DNA of 32,015 nucleotides from Kiritimatiellia bacterium (GTDB lineage: Bacteria; Verrucomicrobiota; Kiritimatiellia; RFP12; JAAYLN01), in assembly GCA_017458965.1 (NCBI GenBank), contig JAFSZJ010000015.1:1-32015 (forward strand), written 5' to 3'. Positions 16,163-25,449 of this stretch are shown one piece after another. Below the pieces are notes generated by a model. The model was not told where the DNA came from and did no database searches. It saw only the letters and a program-made list of their open reading frames with translations. Position numbers and translations under genes: made by a program. The first letter of the stretch is position 1; each line of letters opens with the position of its first letter.

Positions 16163-17476
16163 ATGTGCGAACGTACAGACGTATTGGAGAACAAGTGGTA
16201 TCGGATGGCCGTCAATGCGCGCGGCGAGATAGAGTCCATATACGACAAGGACCTCGGACGCGAGCTGCTGGATGGCGTCGCGAACCGGCTTCTCTACACG
16301 CGCGACGGCTACCGCACCTGGAGCGACACCGAGGAGCTTGGCGGAAAGATCGCGCAGACCGTCGCGCTCGACAAGGACGAGAAGCGCATCGTCATCGAGG
16401 ACACGATAACCGACGCCTCCGACCTCTGGAACACGGACCGCTTCCACCGCTACGGCCACTACGCATTCCCGTTCAAGGTGGAGAACCCGCGCTTCTATTC
16501 GCAGCTGAACGGTCCCGTCATCGACGCTCACGAAGGCGTGACGCCGCATGTGCAGGATACCTTTTCGTGCATACGCGACTGGTGTGCGGTCGAGAACGAC
16601 GAGTTCGGCATCGCGCTCGTCCAGCCTGACACCTGCATAGTCGAATACGGGCTTCTCCACAAGACGGACGCCTACTGCCGAGAGGGCCGTCCTGCGTCCG
16701 GCCACATCTACCCCCATGTCTTCGCGGACGGGCTGCAGTACCAGCTCGACCGTCCTCCGTCGTTCCGCTTCCGCTTCATCCTGACATCGTACGCGGGCTC
16801 ATGGCGTGACGCGCACATCCCGGCCTTCGCGGCGCGTCAGGTCGGGTCGCTCGCGGCGGACGGCGATATAGCCGCGCTCGTCCGCGCCGACCAGCCCAAT
16901 GTCGAGCTTGTGGCGCTCAAACGGGCGGAGGACGGAGACGGCCTGATTGCGCGCTTCCGCGAGACGGAAGGGCGCGCGACGCGGGCGAAGGTCGTGCAGA
17001 CGCTTGTCGCGAATGCGCGCATTTCGCGCACGACCGTGCTGGAGGGGCCGCCAAAGGGAAAGGCATCCGTCGCGGACGGCGTGGATTTCCTACCTTTCGA
17101 GACGGTGACGCTGCGCCTGTCGGGCGACTTGCCTGCATTGAAGACGGCTCCGGCAAAGGAGCCGTGGACAGGACTCCTGATCCGTCCTCGGGTCTTCCCC
17201 GGAGGCAAGGGCGGGACGACATATCTCCTCTGGGGGACGGACGACGCGGCCGACTTCGACCACTACGAACTCTACCGTGACGGACACCTGCTCGCCACCG
17301 TTGAAAACGAAATAGACGAGGGCATCCCCTACCGCAATGCGCGCTACGAGGACAAGACCGCGACCGGACCCCACCGGTACGAGATCCGCTCGATCTACAA
17401 AGACGGACGCAAAGGGCCGATGGTTCTGGCAAAATCGAACAATGAGTTTGGAGATGATGGATACCATGGAGCTTGA
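16154..17476 (+). pseudogene. GH38-like alpha-mannosidase, C-terminal part of a split gene
   Basis: Residues from about 10 onward read VLENKWYRMAVNARGEIESI then YDKDLGRELLD, the classic start of the GH38 C-terminal beta domain. This region in the middle of normal proteins is never an N-terminus. The RYGHYAFPF block and the following beta-rich region are also GH38-like, and a fibronectin-like end domain (YLLWGTDDAADFDHYELYRDG) completes it. With the piece at 13466 it would give nearly 900 residues. The conserved beta segment that normally precedes LEN (the FNP region) is not found in either piece, so the insertion probably removed some sequence. ATG 16154 is simply the first start after the ATPase and is unlikely to give a functional enzyme. 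Confidence 0.8.
17427..17435 (+). promoter_or_regulatory. Extended -10 promoter candidate TGGCAAAAT
   Basis: This motif lies inside the end of the GH38 fragment and ends 6 nt before the regulator ATG at 17442. The layout matches the other near-leaderless promoters of the window and would allow the regulator to be expressed independently of the broken GH38 gene. Confidence 0.4.
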
Positions 17477-18542
17477 CGGTGGCGCCAAGTACCGCGAGGT
17501 CTCGAACGCGCTGAGGAAGGAGATCCTTGCCGGAAAGTACGCCCCCGGGTCGAGGTTCCCGTCGTTGAAGATGCTTTGCCGCAGGTTCGGCGTGTCGTAC
17601 TTGACGGCGGTCAAGGTGCAGAAGTCGCTCAAGGAACTCGGGCTCGTGAAGTCGCGCAATGGCGCCGGCACCTTCGTGGCGCGTCGTCTTACCTCCATCG
17701 GGCTGATCGTGCCGATGCTGAAGCAGTCGGAGATCTATCCACCCATCTGCCAGGAGTTTTCGCGCCTCTGCCTCGAAAAGGGCGTATCAATCGATTTCGC
17801 GGACATATCGGCCATACGCTCCGACAAAGTGCATCCCGTCGTCGTCGCGGCCGCCAGGCGCATGGCGTCGGGAGGCGTGTCGGGCGTGGTGTTCCATCCC
17901 GTCGATTTCGGCGACGACGCGGCAAAGACGAACCGCGAGGTGCTACGCATCTTCAAGGCGGCGGACATCCCAGTCGTCATACTCGACACCGACATGGCGG
18001 CGGAGCCGGGGGAGGATCGCTTCGACTTCGTGGGCGTCGACAATTTCGAGATCGGCCGGTTCGCCGGCCGCCATGTCATCGAGCGCGGCGCGAAGAAGGT
18101 GGCGTTCGTGGCATACGCGGACATGAGCGACAACGTCCGCCGACGGCTGGACGGGCTGCTCGCGGCAATCGCGCAGAAGCGGGGCGCAAGGTTCGCCGGG
18201 GACAGCATCTATCTCCGGGACTACGCCGCGCTGGCGGACAAATGGAGGCGAAGACCGCCAGACGCGGTGGTCTGCTCGAGCGACATCGCCGCCGCGAACG
18301 TGCTGAAGCTGCTGCGCCGGATCGGGAAGAGATGCCCGCAGGATATCCTGGTGACCGGCGTGAACGACGTGGAGCTCGCCACGCTCGTGTCGCCGACGAT
18401 CACGACGGTTCGCCAGCCATGCGCCGAGCTCGCCGCCGCGACTCTCGAGACCCTCTTCTGGCGGTTCGACAACCCGGACAAGGAGAAGCGCCGCCTCATG
18501 GTTGCCGCCGAACTCGTCGTCCGCGAATCGACGCTGCGCTGA
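17442..18542 (+). CDS. GntR-type wHTH / LacI-type sugar-binding transcription regulator
   Basis: This 366-residue protein combines an N-terminal GntR winged helix-turn-helix with a LacI/periplasmic-binding-protein effector domain. The former includes YREVSNALRKEILAGKYAPG, then SRFPSLKMLCRRFGVSYLTAV and VKSRNGAGTFVA, about residues 15-82. The latter includes SIGLIVPML, FVGVDNFEIGRFAGRHVI, CSSDIAAANVLKLLRRIG and VSPTITTVRQP. This hybrid type controls carbohydrate genes, releasing or gaining DNA affinity when a sugar binds. It is the only regulator in the hydrolase locus and the natural candidate to control it. The ATG at 17442 is chosen because it starts the GntR domain; it overlaps the GH38 fragment by 35 bp. 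The effector sugar is unknown. Confidence 0.9.
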   Translation: MSLEMMDTMELDGGAKYREVSNALRKEILAGKYAPGSRFPSLKMLCRRFGVSYLTAVKVQKSLKELGLVKSRNGAGTFVARRLTSIGLIVPMLKQSEIYPPICQEFSRLCLEKGVSIDFADISAIRSDKVHPVVVAAARRMASGGVSGVVFHPVDFGDDAAKTNREVLRIFKAADIPVVILDTDMAAEPGEDRFDFVGVDNFEIGRFAGRHVIERGAKKVAFVAYADMSDNVRRRLDGLLAAIAQKRGARFAGDSIYLRDYAALADKWRRRPPDAVVCSSDIAAANVLKLLRRIGKRCPQDILVTGVNDVELATLVSPTITTVRQPCAELAAATLETLFWRFDNPDKEKRRLMVAAELVVRESTLR

Positions 18543-18588
18543 GCAAAAACCGCTATATATAGGCATCCTCCAGCCTGCGCGAAAGCAG

Positions 18589-18594
18589 TAGAAT
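18589..18594 (+). promoter_or_regulatory. Possible -10 element of the GH106-like gene
   Basis: TAGAAT ends 9 nt before the ATG at 18604 in the 61-bp gap after the regulator. The upstream part of the gap contains TATATAT. No clear -35 or ribosome-binding site is seen. Confidence 0.3.
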
Positions 18595-18603
18595 TTTAGC
18601 GTC

Positions 18604-21186
18604 ATGGGAGGATCAGCATCGTTTTCAACCGCCATGGCGCCCGCCTTGGGAGACCTTGCCGTGTGCGTCGGGCCTAACCCCGTCATTCCGTTTTTCGCGG
18701 TCACGGGGCGCCCCACCGACGCCGCAATCGCACACAAGGTCGCCGCGCTCAAGGCGGACGGCTTCGACCAGTTCCTCATCTACGCCCGCAGCGGCCTCAA
18801 ATTCAAGTACATGGGAGAGGAATGGCTGCACGTCGTCGAAACGCTCTGCCATGAGGCCGAACAGAGCGGCATGAAGGTGTGGCTATACGACGAGTACAAC
18901 TGGCCTAGCGGCACCTGCAAGGGGCGCGTCCCCGCCGCTGACGAGCGTTTCCGCTACAGCGAGTGGGCGGTATTTCCAAAGCCAGAAGGCGGTTTCCGCT
19001 GGGAAATCGCCATGGCGCCGCAGGGCTGGGTGAACGTATGCGAGCCGGAGGCCGTCCGCCTCTTCATCAAGATGACGCACGAGGTGTACGAAAAGCGCCT
19101 CGCGCGTTACTTCGCTTCCAAAACGATTGCCGGCATCTTCACCGATGAACCTGGCCATCCGGTCGACGTTACCGTCGAGCCGGGCTCCCGCGCGCATTTC
19201 CGCCGCTGGATCGGCATGGAGGACGAATACCGCGCCGAGACGGGGCGCGACTTCCGCGCCGATGTCGAGGGTTTTCTCGCGGGTAGCGGCTCCCCCGAGG
19301 TGTGGGCCATCTACGGGAAGCTGATGGGACGGCGCTTCCGCACTGCGTACTTCGACCAGATCCGCGCCTGGTGCGACCGGATGGGCATCCTCCTCACAGG
19401 GCACATGATCAACGAGCACGGGCTCTGGGGCGCATGCCTTTGCAACGGCGATCCGCTTCTGGCCATCAAGGGCGAGTCGCTTCCGGGCATTGACGAGATC
19501 TTTTCATGGGCAAGCCTGGGCAAAGGCTACGACATGCGGAGAAGCGAGCCGGAATGGCTCACATTCGCCACGGCGCAGCATGCGACCTCGCGCAACGGGC
19601 GCGGAGGCCTCGTCGAACTCTTCGCCTGCGGCCCAAACGACATGACGGCGGCGCGGATGCGCCAGATGATTTGGACGGCAGCGCTGCACGGGATCGACCA
19701 CTATCTTGTGTGCATGCAGGTCATGGACCATCGCGGGCTCGTCGAGAAGCACGGCTACCTTTCGCCGCTTATGGGAGGACAGCCATGGCACGGGGAGCTG
19801 GCCAACTTCTTCGCCGACGCGAAGCGCGCGGCGCGGCTCGCCCGCCGCCGGGACGCGGTGTGCCAGGTGGCCGTGCGCTATCCGCGCCGCGAGGGTTCGA
19901 TCGCGTGTCTCGCGCAGTGGAGCTGTCCGAGGGTCGAGTGGCTTCTGCGCGAGTTGGACGGCCGGCAGATCTCGGTCGACCTGCTCGCCGAAGACGAGCC
20001 GTCCGATCTGCCGATCGTCTTCGAGGCGCAGGGGAACGGCTTTGTCGATGCGAAGAGCGGTACGGCTTTCACCGACATGAAGGAAGCCGCGCTTTGGACC
20101 TGGGAGCGCACGGAGCGGCGCGTCCGCTTTCTGGAGCAGGACGGCTCGCCGGCCGACGGACTTGTCGTCCGCGAGTGGGCCGACGGCACGATCGCCGCGC
20201 TCGATCTCATGTGCGATGGCCCGCGCCAGCTTGTCGCCGTATCGGGCGATGTCCGCCGCCCCTGCGCGATCCCGTCGCGCGGCGTGCTGGTGCTTGGTCC
20301 CGGCGAACTGCCGCCCGCGCCAGCCGCGCAAAGTGGTGCGCCGCTCAAACTCGGGGACCTCGCCTACGCGCTCGACCGAGACCCCGTATTCCGCATGCCC
20401 TTCGCGTCGGACGGCACGGCGCGCTTCATGATCGCGGAAGGCGTCCGCGACTTGCGGCTCGTCCTGAGAACCTGCGCGATGTCCTATGCCGTGACGGCCT
20501 CGGGGCGTCCCGTGGACGACGGCGAGGCCGAACCGCCAGGCGAGCAAGTCCTCCGGCACATGGCGACGCCATACAGTTTCGAGCTGGACGGCAAGCCCAT
20601 CGCCGCGGAGCGTCCCTGCATGTCGCTGCCGGTCGAGTTCCGTCCGCTCTACGCCGAGACGGCCCCGCTCGAACTCGCGCCTGGCGAACATGTCCTGCGC
20701 CTCGTTTCAGGCGAGGCGGATGTCAACTACTTCCTGCCGGCCGCCTTCGCGGCGGGGGCGTTCGCGGAGAAGGGCGGCGGTCTTTCCCCGCTTCCTGCGA
20801 CGCTGGCGCCGGGCGCCGTGGCGGCGCAAGGCCTTTCGGGCTTCTGCGGCGCGGTCACATACACGCTCGACGACATGGAAATCCCGAATGGCGCGTCCGC
20901 GCTTGAGCTGGACGTCGGCAACGCCTTCGCGCATGTGCGCTGGAACGGCGCGGATCTCGGCACGCGCGCATGGGCGCCGTATGTCTGGACGCTGCCGGCC
21001 GGCGCGGCGGCGCGCGGACGCCTCGAGGTGACGGTGTACACGCACATCTGGAACATCTTCGGTGACCACGACCGCCCGGACGCGAACTGGGACATGAAGT
21101 TCTGGACCCCCCAGCACGACGAAGATTCCGCCCCGGGACTCTTCGCCGTGAATTTTGGTAGATTTGAAAAGGAGAAACAACCATGA
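18604..21186 (+). CDS. GH106-like glycosidase (putative alpha-L-rhamnosidase)
   Basis: This is an 860-residue protein with a barrel region typical of GH106 and related unclassified hydrolases. It has FLIYARSGLKFKYMGEEW, then VWLYDEYNWPSGTC, the GIFTDEP strand end, and the LTGHMINEH and CMQVMDHRG regions. A glycoside hydrolase family 2-like sugar-binding beta domain occupies the last quarter (SALELDVGNAFAHVRWNGADLGTRAW). Rhamnosidase activity would fit the GH78 and GH28 enzymes nearby, but members of this superfamily differ in specificity. The acidic residues in DEYNWPSG and FTDEP are plausible catalytic or metal-binding positions. No signal peptide is seen. It ends with an ATGA overlap to the LamG-like gene. 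Confidence 0.75.
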   Translation: MGGSASFSTAMAPALGDLAVCVGPNPVIPFFAVTGRPTDAAIAHKVAALKADGFDQFLIYARSGLKFKYMGEEWLHVVETLCHEAEQSGMKVWLYDEYNWPSGTCKGRVPAADERFRYSEWAVFPKPEGGFRWEIAMAPQGWVNVCEPEAVRLFIKMTHEVYEKRLARYFASKTIAGIFTDEPGHPVDVTVEPGSRAHFRRWIGMEDEYRAETGRDFRADVEGFLAGSGSPEVWAIYGKLMGRRFRTAYFDQIRAWCDRMGILLTGHMINEHGLWGACLCNGDPLLAIKGESLPGIDEIFSWASLGKGYDMRRSEPEWLTFATAQHATSRNGRGGLVELFACGPNDMTAARMRQMIWTAALHGIDHYLVCMQVMDHRGLVEKHGYLSPLMGGQPWHGELANFFADAKRAARLARRRDAVCQVAVRYPRREGSIACLAQWSCPRVEWLLRELDGRQISVDLLAEDEPSDLPIVFEAQGNGFVDAKSGTAFTDMKEAALWTWERTERRVRFLEQDGSPADGLVVREWADGTIAALDLMCDGPRQLVAVSGDVRRPCAIPSRGVLVLGPGELPPAPAAQSGAPLKLGDLAYALDRDPVFRMPFASDGTARFMIAEGVRDLRLVLRTCAMSYAVTASGRPVDDGEAEPPGEQVLRHMATPYSFELDGKPIAAERPCMSLPVEFRPLYAETAPLELAPGEHVLRLVSGEADVNYFLPAAFAAGAFAEKGGGLSPLPATLAPGAVAAQGLSGFCGAVTYTLDDMEIPNGASALELDVGNAFAHVRWNGADLGTRAWAPYVWTLPAGAAARGRLEVTVYTHIWNIFGDHDRPDANWDMKFWTPQHDEDSAPGLFAVNFGRFEKEKQP
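21156..21164 (+). promoter_or_regulatory. Extended -10 candidate TGGTAGATT
   Basis: This copy of the motif lies at the very end of the GH106-like coding sequence, 18 nt before the ATG at 21183. It could provide separate expression of the secreted protein. Confidence 0.3.
21169..21174 (+). promoter_or_regulatory. Strong ribosome-binding site of the LamG-like gene
   Basis: AAGGAG lies 8 nt before the ATG at 21183. It is the best Shine-Dalgarno site in the window and is embedded in the 3' end of the previous gene. Confidence 0.8.
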
Positions 21187-23099
21187 AAAAGACGCCATTC
21201 ATCGCTTCGGCCCTGCTGCTTGCGGCCGTGTCGTTGCCGCAGGCGACATTTGGCCAGGCCGCGCAACGCGAGGTGCGGATCGCCGCCGTCAATTCGGCGG
21301 GCGGCGTGGTGACGTCTGTGACCTTGGCCGTGTCGGCGGGAGCGGACGAGATATCCCTCTATGCCGTGCATGGGGCCGAGGACAGGGGTTCGGACATGAA
21401 CGCCTGGGATGCCGTTGATTCCGTGGCCACCATCCCTGCGAGCGAGAGCGAGCAGACTTTCACCTATACCATCGTCCGCCCGCATGACGCCTTCTATCGC
21501 TTCATGCTGGCCGCATTCACTCCCCCGTTCAAGAAGCAGCTCGCCTTCCTCAATTCAACCGGCTCGCAGTTTTTCATTCTCGGCGACAAGTGCCCCAACC
21601 AAAACTGGCGCGTCACGGCGGATGTCAGCTTCAACTCTTTTGTCTCAGGAAACAACCAGGCCTATTGGGGTGCCAGAAAGGCGGCAGGGGTCTCTGCCTT
21701 CCTCTGCCTGTGCGAGAGCAACAACAAGCTTCGCTTTGACACGGCCGGCGGAATGCCGGCCTACTACGGCACACAGTATCGGCGTTATCAGATCGACCAG
21801 TCGAATCAAGGCGTGTCCCTTGTCTGGGATGGCGGGTCCGACTCGGTAAATGTCAGTAGCGCCTCCTTCACTTCGCCCTGCCCGATGGGGCTCTTCGCCG
21901 TCAACTCCAACGGATCGGCCACCTCGCTGAATCGAGGTCAGATGACCCTCTACAGTTTCCGCGTGTGGACTAACCGGACGGATGCCGCCTCGCTCATCTA
22001 CGACCTCGTCCCCTGCGTGAAAAACGACGACACGGTGACGCTCTACAATCGCGTGGACGGGAGCTTCCTGTCGCCGGCCGCCGGGTCTTTCACCTACGCC
22101 GAGGCCGATGTCGTGGCGCCGACTGTTGGCGACTTGACGGTTGGCTCCTGCACGGATCTTTTGAATGCCGACAAGCAAATCACATCGGCGTCCGTTGTCA
22201 GGCGCGATGGCGTACCGACGGCAAAGCTTGCCGTCACCACAGGCTTTGAGGCGAATACCGTCATAGTCGCGTATGGGTATGAGGATGCCGGGGAAAACCC
22301 AGCGCATTGGGACAACTGCGCGATCCTGGGCACCGTCGCCGCCGATGCGACTTCGTTCTCGGCAGCCGTCCCCTTCGAATGGAGCAAGGCGGTTCGTTGC
22401 GCCCGCTTCTTCACGGTGCCGCAATCGCAGACGCTTGGCGACAAGGTCCTCAGGTCCACTGGATCGCAGTATATCGTGACGGACTATACGGCGACCAGCA
22501 ACACGATGGTAGAGGCAAGGGTGGCATTCATCGACACCGTGTCGGAAGTGGTGGCCCTGTGGACTGGCCGGGAGAGCTCAAGTTCACGGTCCTTTGGCAT
22601 GTTGCTTCACAAGGAGGACAGCTGGCAGACCTGCCAGCTCAGAGTCGATTACGGAGGGAAGGTGCATTACATGGTAAAAAGCGGGATCAACGCCGGCGAC
22701 ACCATTCACACGGTCTCGATGGGCGGCGGGCAGTTCGTCTATGATGGCGCAACAAACTCGTTCGACACTACTACCAAGCCGTTGACCACTGCCGGCGCGC
22801 CGCTGACGTTCTTCGCCATGAACACCTTGGGCACGATAGCCTACATCTCGCGCGTCGCGTTCGCAGATGTGAAAATCTGGTCCGACTACGCGGACGAGAC
22901 ATCCATTGTCCGGCATCTGGTGCCTGGGACAAGGGACGGCAAATGCGGCTTCCTCGACACTCTTGAAGGCGGCAAGTTCTATCCCAACTCCGCCGAAGGA
23001 GACGACGACTTCGAAGTCCTCTACACCAACCTGCGCAGCATCCTCAGCATGTCGGAGCTGTGCCGCGGCACTGGAGGTACGGTCATCGTCGTCCGCTAG
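21183..23099 (+). CDS. Secreted protein with two LamG/concanavalin-like domains
   Basis: The protein starts with a clear signal peptide (MKKTPFIASALLLAAVSLPQ, cleavage near ATFGQA). It contains an internal duplication. Each half has an STGSQ strand (LNSTGSQFFILGD near residue 122; LRSTGSQYIVTDY near 425). Each then has a long beta region and a closing block of the form FRVWTNRTDAASLIYDLVP or VKIWSDYADETSIVRHLVP. This is the jelly-roll lectin/glucanase fold used for glycan or surface binding. No catalytic residues are recognised. It could be an exported adhesin or substrate-binding protein working with the hydrolases. No anchor motif or autotransporter domain is visible. The start is fixed by the AAGGAG site. 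Promoter-bearing AT-rich DNA follows. Confidence 0.75.
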   Translation: MKKTPFIASALLLAAVSLPQATFGQAAQREVRIAAVNSAGGVVTSVTLAVSAGADEISLYAVHGAEDRGSDMNAWDAVDSVATIPASESEQTFTYTIVRPHDAFYRFMLAAFTPPFKKQLAFLNSTGSQFFILGDKCPNQNWRVTADVSFNSFVSGNNQAYWGARKAAGVSAFLCLCESNNKLRFDTAGGMPAYYGTQYRRYQIDQSNQGVSLVWDGGSDSVNVSSASFTSPCPMGLFAVNSNGSATSLNRGQMTLYSFRVWTNRTDAASLIYDLVPCVKNDDTVTLYNRVDGSFLSPAAGSFTYAEADVVAPTVGDLTVGSCTDLLNADKQITSASVVRRDGVPTAKLAVTTGFEANTVIVAYGYEDAGENPAHWDNCAILGTVAADATSFSAAVPFEWSKAVRCARFFTVPQSQTLGDKVLRSTGSQYIVTDYTATSNTMVEARVAFIDTVSEVVALWTGRESSSSRSFGMLLHKEDSWQTCQLRVDYGGKVHYMVKSGINAGDTIHTVSMGGGQFVYDGATNSFDTTTKPLTTAGAPLTFFAMNTLGTIAYISRVAFADVKIWSDYADETSIVRHLVPGTRDGKCGFLDTLEGGKFYPNSAEGDDDFEVLYTNLRSILSMSELCRGTGGTVIVVR

Positions 23100-23226
23100 C
23101 GCCGCTTGCGCGTACTGTAAGACCTTCGTTCCCATTGGATGCGACTTTTTTTCCTGCGTATGCACACTCTGCCGCGAATCTGAAAATTTTGGATCCCAAT
23201 CCCGAAATATTATAATAATTCTGGAT

Positions 23227-23255
23227 TTGACTCCCGGAAACTTGAATGATAAAAT
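23227..23255 (+). promoter_or_regulatory. Sigma-70-like promoter of ATPase 2
   Basis: TTGACT (23227-23232), a 17-bp spacer and TAAAAT (23250-23255) preceded by TGA give a near-consensus extended promoter, 20 nt before the ATG at 23276. It lies in an AT-rich 176-bp gap unlike the rest of the locus. Confidence 0.8.
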
Positions 23256-23275
23256 CCTTTCCGAGGGTTTGAAGA

Positions 23276-24430
23276 ATGTTCATCAATCGCGAGATCAACG
23301 AATTCTTCGCCAGACGAATGTTTGGCGGCAAGGTACTCGTTGTCTATGGACCTCGACAGTCCGGCAAGACGACGGCCATCGAGCATTATCTTGACATCTC
23401 CGGTCTTGCCAGCGAGACGGTGACGTTCAACGGCGACGAAACCGCAGACCGCCAGTTGCTGGCCGATATTTCGCCCGAACGGCTGAAATTGTTGATCGGC
23501 GGCAAGAAAGTGGTGTTCATCGACGAGGCTCAAAAGGTACCAGGCATAGGATTGGTTCTGAAAAGGCTCCATGACAAGGTGAAAGATATCCAGGCAATCG
23601 CTTCGGGTTCCTCAAGTGAGGCCTTGGCGGAGCAGACAGAGGAGCCGCTCACTGGCCGGAAATTCGAATACACGCTTCTTCCGCCTTCCTTTGCTGAACT
23701 TTCAGCCATCTCCTCACCCGTCGAGGAGATGCGCGAACGGGAGCGTAGGCTTATGTACGGGTCGTATCCGGATGTCGTCACGCATCCTGGGGATGAGGTC
23801 GCCAGGATTCGGGAAATCGGTAAGGGCTACCTCTACAAGGACATCCTCATGCACGATGAAATCAAACGCCCTGAATTGCTGGACAAGTTGTTGCGCGCGC
23901 TGGCATTCCAGATCGGTCAGGAGGTGTCCTTCAACGAAATCGCGCAGTTGGTCGGATGCGACGTCAAGACAGCCGCGAAATATATCGACATCCTTGAAAA
24001 GGCGTTCGTCGTGTTCCGGTTGGGAAGCTATTCGCGGAATTTGCGCAACGAGTTGAAGAAGAGCCGCAAGGTCTTCTTTTGCGACTGCGGAATCAGGAAC
24101 TACGTACTTGGTGACTGGCGTCCACTAGCCCAGCGAGATCCGACAGACGCTGGCCGACTTTGGGAGAATTATTTCATTTCGGAACGGCGCAAGCGGATTC
24201 TCGTCGACACGCCCGAGACCCGAATTTTTTTCTGGCGGACGGCACAGCGTCAGGAAGTGGATTTGGTGGAGGAGACGGCGGACGGTCTGAAGGCGTACGA
24301 GTTGAAGTGGAATCCATTAAAGGCGCGGGATGCTATCAGCGCGACTTTCAGGAGCGCCTACCCGAATGCGCTTTGTTTCGGAGTCTCCCCGGAAAACTGC
24401 GCCGAATTCCTGTGCGGATGGAAGCGATGA
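23276..24430 (+). CDS. AAA (AAA_14)/DUF4143 ATPase, copy 2
   Basis: The 384-residue protein has Walker A GPRQSGKTT near residues 25-33, Walker B VVFIDEAQK, and a SGSSS sensor region. It also has the DUF4143 linker (YLYKDILMHDEI) and a winged-helix-like stretch (VSFNEIAQLVGCDVKTAAKYIDIL). A C-terminal QEVDLVEETADG then YELKW resembles a PD-(D/E)xK nuclease core. It shares layout but limited sequence with ATPase 1, so the two are not recent duplicates. It has its own strong promoter. Its TGA stop overlaps the ATG of the downstream GH5 (ATGA), so the GH5 is probably now translated from the ATPase message. The cellular function of this class is not established. Confidence 0.88.
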   Translation: MFINREINEFFARRMFGGKVLVVYGPRQSGKTTAIEHYLDISGLASETVTFNGDETADRQLLADISPERLKLLIGGKKVVFIDEAQKVPGIGLVLKRLHDKVKDIQAIASGSSSEALAEQTEEPLTGRKFEYTLLPPSFAELSAISSPVEEMRERERRLMYGSYPDVVTHPGDEVARIREIGKGYLYKDILMHDEIKRPELLDKLLRALAFQIGQEVSFNEIAQLVGCDVKTAAKYIDILEKAFVVFRLGSYSRNLRNELKKSRKVFFCDCGIRNYVLGDWRPLAQRDPTDAGRLWENYFISERRKRILVDTPETRIFFWRTAQRQEVDLVEETADGLKAYELKWNPLKARDAISATFRSAYPNALCFGVSPENCAEFLCGWKR

Positions 24431-25443
24431 AGCGTTTATCATACGGATTCAATCTGCTGGGGATGTTCTGCCAGACGAAGATGGCGGAGGGCGACAAGCG
24501 CATCTTCGGCCACTTTCCGGAGGACCGGTTCCAATGGATGCACGAGTGGGGCTTCAACTTCGCGCGCCTGCCGCTCGATTACCGGTTCTTCGTAGAGAAG
24601 GACGACTGGATGAAGCCGGTCGAGTCGCAGCTGGTGAAGCTCGACGAGGCGGTGCGGTACGGGAAGAAGTACGGCATCCACATCCAGATCAACTTCCACC
24701 GCGCCCCCGGCTACTGCTGCAACGCGCCGCAGGAGCCGAAGTCGCTTTTCCACGATCCCGAGCCGCTCGCCGCCTTTACAAACCTGTGGGCTGTCCTGGC
24801 GCGGCGCTACCGCGGCATCCCGAACGAGGAGTTGTCGTTTGGCCTCGTGAACGAGCCGGCGGCTGTGGAGCCATACGGCGGGACGCCGTCCAGCTACGCC
24901 GCCGTGGCGCGGGCGGGAATCGCTGCTATCCGCTCCGTCGACCAGAGCCGCTTCGTGATGTCCGACGGCTGGCGCTGGGGCAAGGAGCCGACGATGGAGC
25001 TCCACCCCTTCGGCCCGGCGACGGGCGAGTCGATTCACTGCTACGAGCCGCAGTTGCTCACGCACTACAAGGTCACCAACCCGGAAAAGCAGGTCTGGCC
25101 GTGCCCGCCCTGGCCCCTCGAGGGCTGGACGGACGGTGTCGAGTGGCTGGAGCGATATGTCGTCAAGCTGTGGCAGCCGGCCATCGACGACGGCACCTTC
25201 ATCCACGCAGGCGAGCTTGGCTGCCAACAGGGCAATGTGCCGCACGCGACCTACCTCGCCTGGCTTGAGGACACGCTGGAGATGTGCCGGCGCCACGGCT
25301 GGGGCTGGGCGCTCTGGAACCTCGACGGCACGTTCGGCATACTCGACACGCCCCGCACCGACTGCCAGTTCGTTGATTTCCACGGCCACAGGCTCGACCA
25401 AAAGGCACTGGACCTGCTGCTGAAGTACGCAAAGCCACGCTAA
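24427..25443 (+). CDS. Glycoside hydrolase family 5 (cellulase-type) enzyme, copy 2
   Basis: This 338-residue GH5 barrel is paralogous to the one at 12419. Shared blocks include YGFNLLGMF, GHFPEDRF, WGFNFARLPLDYR and YGIHIQINFHRAPGYC. The proposed acid/base Glu is in GLVNEPA near residue 141 and the nucleophile Glu in HAGELGC near 262, followed by WALWNLDGTFGILD. No signal peptide. ATG 24427 overlaps the ATPase stop; ATG 24418 is an in-frame alternative. The gene is complete at its N-terminus, in contrast to GH38, so any insertion upstream replaced or separated only its original promoter. The mannonate dehydratase follows after 6 bp. Confidence 0.87.
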   Translation: MKRLSYGFNLLGMFCQTKMAEGDKRIFGHFPEDRFQWMHEWGFNFARLPLDYRFFVEKDDWMKPVESQLVKLDEAVRYGKKYGIHIQINFHRAPGYCCNAPQEPKSLFHDPEPLAAFTNLWAVLARRYRGIPNEELSFGLVNEPAAVEPYGGTPSSYAAVARAGIAAIRSVDQSRFVMSDGWRWGKEPTMELHPFGPATGESIHCYEPQLLTHYKVTNPEKQVWPCPPWPLEGWTDGVEWLERYVVKLWQPAIDDGTFIHAGELGCQQGNVPHATYLAWLEDTLEMCRRHGWGWALWNLDGTFGILDTPRTDCQFVDFHGHRLDQKALDLLLKYAKPR

Positions 25444-25449
25444 CCAGCC

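Noticed and set aside
16154-17476. GH38 C-terminal part as an independent complete gene
   Set aside because: It starts in the middle of a conserved domain and lacks the catalytic half, which lies upstream of the inserted gene.
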